DNA from: Aliitabrizicola sp031408575
Lineage (GTDB): Bacteria; Pseudomonadota; Alphaproteobacteria; Rhodobacterales; Rhodobacteraceae
Reading direction: 5' to 3'
Assembly: GCA_031408575.1 (NCBI GenBank)
Contig: JANNWS010000190.1
Span: 1-64,000, forward strand
DNA: 64,000 nt
A program made the position numbers and the translations under genes. Below are positions 61,245 through 64,000 of the stretch, in pieces. Position 1 is the stretch's first letter. Every line of letters starts with the position of its first letter. The notes under the pieces are model-generated. The model had not been told where the DNA came from, searched no databases, and was given only the letters and a program-made list of their open reading frames with translations.

Positions 61245-62420
61245 TCAGGGCCGCTCAAGGCACATGGCAACGCCCATACCGCCGCCGATGCACAACGTGG
61301 CAAGCCCGCGTTTGGCATCGCGCCGCTTCATTTCATGCAAAAGCGTGTTCAAAATCCGCGCCCCCGATGCGCCGATCGGGTGACCAATAGCAATCGCCCC
61401 GCCGTTCACGTTCACATGCTCGGGGTTCCAGCCCATATCCTTGTTCACTGCACAGGCCTGGGCGGCAAACGCCTCGTTCGCCTCGACCAGATCAAGGTCG
61501 GCAGCCTTCCAGCCCGCCTTTTCCAGCGCCTTGCGACTGGCGTGGATCGGCCCGACGCCCATGATCGACGGGTCAAGCCCGGCCGTCGCATAGGACGCGA
61601 TCCGCGCCAGAGGCGTCAGGCCGCGCCGCGCCGCTTCGTCCGCGCTCATCAACAGGACCGCCGCCGCACCGTCGTTCAGACCGGATGCGTTGCCTGCGGT
61701 AACAGAGCCATCCTTGGTGAAGGCAGGCTTCAGCCTGGCCATCGCGTCGATTGTCGAGCCATGGCGGATGTATTCATCGGCATCCACGGTGATGTCGCCC
61801 TTGCGGGTAGAGATCACGAAAGGCACGATTTCATCGACGAACTTGCCTGCCTTCTGCGCCGCTTCGGCCTTGTTCTGGCTGGCAACGGCAAAGGCATCCT
61901 GCGCCTCACGGCTAATCTGCCACTGGTTTGCGACATTCTCGGCGGTCTGGCCCATGTGGTAGCCGTAGAACGCATCCCACAGCCCGTCCTTGATCATCGA
62001 ATCGATGAACTTCATATCGCCCATCTTGGTTCCTGCGCGCAGGTGGGCCACATGGGGCGACAGGCTCATGCTTTCCTGACCGCCTGCGACAACGATCGCG
62101 GCATCGCCAAGCTGGATATGCTGGGCAGCAAGGGCGACGGCGCGCAGGCCCGATCCGCAGACCTGATTGATCGACCAGGCCGAGGCTTCTTTGGGCAGGC
62201 CCGCGTTGACATGCGCCTGGCGGGCCGGGTTCTGGCCCTGCCCTGCGGTCAGCACCTGACCCAGAATGGTTTCCGACACGTCGGCCTTGTCGATCCCGGC
62301 GCGGGCCACGACCTCTTCGATCACGCGGGCGCCAAGTTCGTGCGCGGGGGTATTTGCAAACGCCCCGTTGAAGCTGCCGACAGCAGTCCGTGCTGCCGAA
62401 ACGATTACGACATTGGTCAT
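61245..62420 (-). CDS. phaA: Acetyl-CoA acetyltransferase
   Basis: PhaA, the biosynthetic thiolase condensing two acetyl-CoA to acetoacetyl-CoA. It has 391 residues. The nucleophilic Cys88 is in INQVCGSGLRAV, the catalytic His in AIGHPIGASGARI, and the second Cys in LCIGGGMGVA. All three catalytic residues are present. With phaB it makes the precursor for both PHB and the ethylmalonyl-CoA pathway. Confidence 0.96.
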   Translation of the reverse strand: MTNVVIVSAARTAVGSFNGAFANTPAHELGARVIEEVVARAGIDKADVSETILGQVLTAGQGQNPARQAHVNAGLPKEASAWSINQVCGSGLRAVALAAQHIQLGDAAIVVAGGQESMSLSPHVAHLRAGTKMGDMKFIDSMIKDGLWDAFYGYHMGQTAENVANQWQISREAQDAFAVASQNKAEAAQKAGKFVDEIVPFVISTRKGDITVDADEYIRHGSTIDAMARLKPAFTKDGSVTAGNASGLNDGAAAVLLMSADEAARRGLTPLARIASYATAGLDPSIMGVGPIHASRKALEKAGWKAADLDLVEANEAFAAQACAVNKDMGWNPEHVNVNGGAIAIGHPIGASGARILNTLLHEMKRRDAKRGLATLCIGGGMGVAMCLERP

Positions 62421-62571
62421 GGCTGGTCCTCTCCCTGGGCCGAACGCGGGCGCAATTCTGCGCCGTCGGTTCGCAGAATGGCCTAAGTGGCGGGCAGGTC
62501 AAGCGCAAGCGGAAGAAAGCGCAACGAATGGCCGGGCGGCAGCTTGGCATGCAGCCGGACGCGCACCGCAG

Positions 62572-63408
62572 TCAGGCGCGGCGCAGTTTGGGGGCCGTTG
62601 ACCATAGCGGTGCCGTTGTCGGCGCGCCGTAAAAATAGCCCTGCAGGCAGTCGACGCCCTGCGCCCGAAGCCAGGCGGCATCTTCAGGCGTTTCGACCGA
62701 TTCCGCGACTGTGAACATATCAAACTGCCGCGCGATCAGGATCAGTGCCTGCGCCAGCACCTGATTGTCAGGGTCGCGCGCAACGCCGCGAATGAACTGG
62801 CCGTCGATCTTTACAAAGTCAAAAAAGAATTCTTTGAAGTAGCGGAACGCGGTATAGCCCGCACCGAAATCATCCAGCGCAAAGCAGATGCCCTGGCGTT
62901 GCAGCCCTTCCATGAAGGTGGCGACGATTTCAGGCATCAGCATGGCAGAACTTTCGGTGATCTCCAGGATCAGCCGCTCACCCAGTCGGGCGTCATCAGC
63001 CAGCCCGCGCTTCAGGATGTCGGTCCAGCGCGCATAGCCGATAGACCGGGCCGACATGTTCACCGCCAGCCGCAGGCCCGGTTCCCGCCGCAGGGTATCC
63101 AGCCCCAGTTCCAGTGCGGCACAATCGATCAGCCGACCGATCTCGGTCGTCTCGACCGCACCGATGAAATCACGTGCAGGGATCACGCGGCCCGTCTCGT
63201 CCATCAGCCGGATCAGCCCTTCATAGAACGCGATCCGTGACGGGTCGGCCCCCATCACGACCGGCTGATACGCCAGCATCACGCGCCTCCGCAACAACGC
63301 CTCACGCACCATCGCCATCGTCGCGCGGTCATTCTCGGCGATCATCACGCTGAGCGGGCTGCCCGCAAAATCACCTAACCCCGTCGCGTCCAGACAAAGT
63401 TCCGACAT
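62572..63408 (-). CDS. EAL-domain c-di-GMP phosphodiesterase
   Basis: A 278-residue protein that is essentially one EAL domain (about 30-265). The usual EAL is EGL here (FYEGLIRL), a common active variant. Metal and catalytic residues are present: LAVNMSARS, ILEITES, ALDDFGAGY, FVKIDGQFI, AESVETPED, and LQGYFYG. No sensor, transmembrane or GGDEF part exists, so it is probably a soluble stand-alone enzyme lowering c-di-GMP. It diverges from tag. Confidence 0.92.
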   Translation of the reverse strand: MSELCLDATGLGDFAGSPLSVMIAENDRATMAMVREALLRRRVMLAYQPVVMGADPSRIAFYEGLIRLMDETGRVIPARDFIGAVETTEIGRLIDCAALELGLDTLRREPGLRLAVNMSARSIGYARWTDILKRGLADDARLGERLILEITESSAMLMPEIVATFMEGLQRQGICFALDDFGAGYTAFRYFKEFFFDFVKIDGQFIRGVARDPDNQVLAQALILIARQFDMFTVAESVETPEDAAWLRAQGVDCLQGYFYGAPTTAPLWSTAPKLRRA

Positions 63409-63514
63409 TCAGGCCCCCTTCGGTGTCATGCTCGACAGATTGCCAGCGTAGGTGTAAATCGGGGGTAAATATTCCTATTTTGTTCTAATTTTAGTGACAT
63501 TGGAAAGGTCCGCC

Positions 63515-64000
63515 ATGCCCGAGGATAATACCCGTTGCCCGTGGTGTGGCACCGACCCGTTTTACGTGGCCTATCACGATGAAGAATGGGGCGTTCCGGA
63601 ACGCGACAGCCGTGCATTGTGGGAAAAACTGATGCTCGACGGGTTTCAGGCCGGGCTGTCGTGGATTACCATTCTACGCAAGCGCGAGGCTTTTCGCGAC
63701 GCCTTTGCAGGTTTCAATCCGCACGAAGTTGCCCGCTGGGGCGAGCCGGAGGTTCAGACGCTGCTGGGTAATCCCGGCATCGTCCGCCACCGCGGCAAGA
63801 TCGAGGCCACCATCGTCTCGGCCCGCGCGTGGGAAAGGATCGACGCGCAGGCGGGCTTTACCAACTTTCTGTGGCGATATGTTGACGGCACGGCAGTACA
63901 GAACCGCTTTGTCCACCCCAAACAAGTCCCCACCGAAACCGATCTGTCACGCCACATCGCCCGCGACCTGAAGGCCGAGGGCATGAAATTTTGTGGGCCG
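63515..64000 (+). CDS. tag: DNA-3-methyladenine glycosylase I (partial)
   Basis: Tag removes 3-methyladenine from alkylated DNA. The first 162 residues are visible; the gene runs off the window. It starts MPEDNTRCPWCGTDPFYVAY, with RCPWCG contributing to the zinc site, YHDEEWGVP, and the conserved LMLDGFQAGLSW that holds the base-recognition glutamate equivalent region. The ATG at 63515 has an AAAGG site. E. coli Tag is 187 residues, so some 25 residues are missing. Confidence 0.95.
   Translation, partial: MPEDNTRCPWCGTDPFYVAYHDEEWGVPERDSRALWEKLMLDGFQAGLSWITILRKREAFRDAFAGFNPHEVARWGEPEVQTLLGNPGIVRHRGKIEATIVSARAWERIDAQAGFTNFLWRYVDGTAVQNRFVHPKQVPTETDLSRHIARDLKAEGMKFCGP

Noticed and set aside
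1..64000. tRNA, rRNA, CRISPR, insertion sequence or prophage
   Set aside because: Reading the gene-free stretches on both strands I saw no T-loop/anticodon arrangement, no regularly spaced repeats, and no transposase, integrase or phage gene. A tRNAscan or Infernal run would settle the RNA genes.

Overview
The window reads as a piece of chromosome from an alphaproteobacterium of the Rhodobacteraceae (Rhodobacter/Pseudorhodobacter/Gemmobacter-like). The case rests on gene order and gene content, because no rRNA is present. The order folK-rpoZ-rel-DUF2062-pdxJ-acpS-lepB-rnc-era-DUF1491-recO is typical of the group. So are chvI-chvG-hprK-rapZ-EIIA-HPr next to pckA, a long methylsuccinyl-CoA dehydrogenase-type acyl-CoA dehydrogenase, and the def/def-like/fmt run. 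Coding density is high, base composition is G+C-rich, and many neighbouring genes overlap by 4 bases (ATGA or GTGA). I found no insertion sequence, prophage, CRISPR array, tRNA or rRNA. Most of the window is conserved core genome.

Layout. 0-9.6 kb: the start of tuf, a lipoprotein, a DUF533 protein, parC, an SH3b protein, an SDR, a small HIG1-type membrane protein with a PduO-type cobalamin adenosyltransferase, then etfBA and a DUF6473 gene. 9.7-20 kb: 3-hydroxybutyryl-CoA dehydrogenase, an acyltransferase, the regulatory-PTS block (HPr, EIIA, RapZ, short HprK) transcribed after chvI-chvG, the divergent pckA, and mcd. 20-30.4 kb: an MFS transporter and the long minus-strand information-processing block from folK to recO. 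30.5-36.4 kb: a NYN protein, ispH, rnhA, a TRIC channel, a TetR regulator with a probably leaderless message, a GlsB-type protein, and an operon of an unknown secreted protein with a beta-propeller phytase. 36.7-42.5 kb: fmt, a degenerate deformylase, def, a PatB/MalY lyase, two overlapping unknown genes and a glutathionyl-hydroquinone reductase. 42.6-64 kb: cobC-cbiB, a MltB-type transglycosylase, a glycosyltransferase, smc, greA, ETF-QO, a TPR protein with ispE, a polyprenyl synthase, small conserved genes, a YddG-like exporter, phaB-phaA, an EAL protein and the start of tag.

How it fits together. A metabolic theme recurs. phaA/phaB (acetoacetyl-CoA and 3-hydroxybutyryl-CoA), the hydroxybutyryl-CoA dehydrogenase and mcd belong to polyhydroxybutyrate metabolism and the ethylmalonyl-CoA route of acetate assimilation. 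ETF and ETF-QO would carry acyl-CoA dehydrogenase electrons to ubiquinone, whose side chain the polyprenyl synthase makes. The cobalamin genes (adenosyltransferase, cobC, cbiB) supply the cofactor of the B12-dependent mutases of that pathway. PckA, beside ChvGI and HPr kinase, links C4-acid carbon to gluconeogenesis.

I did not find an obvious large undescribed system. The parts least explained by known families are three intergenic regions dense in inverted repeats (25499-25573, 36402-36641, 40233-40498), the catalytically degenerate deformylase paralogue between fmt and def, the unknown secreted protein overlapping the phytase gene, and the overlapping unknown pair at 40.5-41.3 kb.
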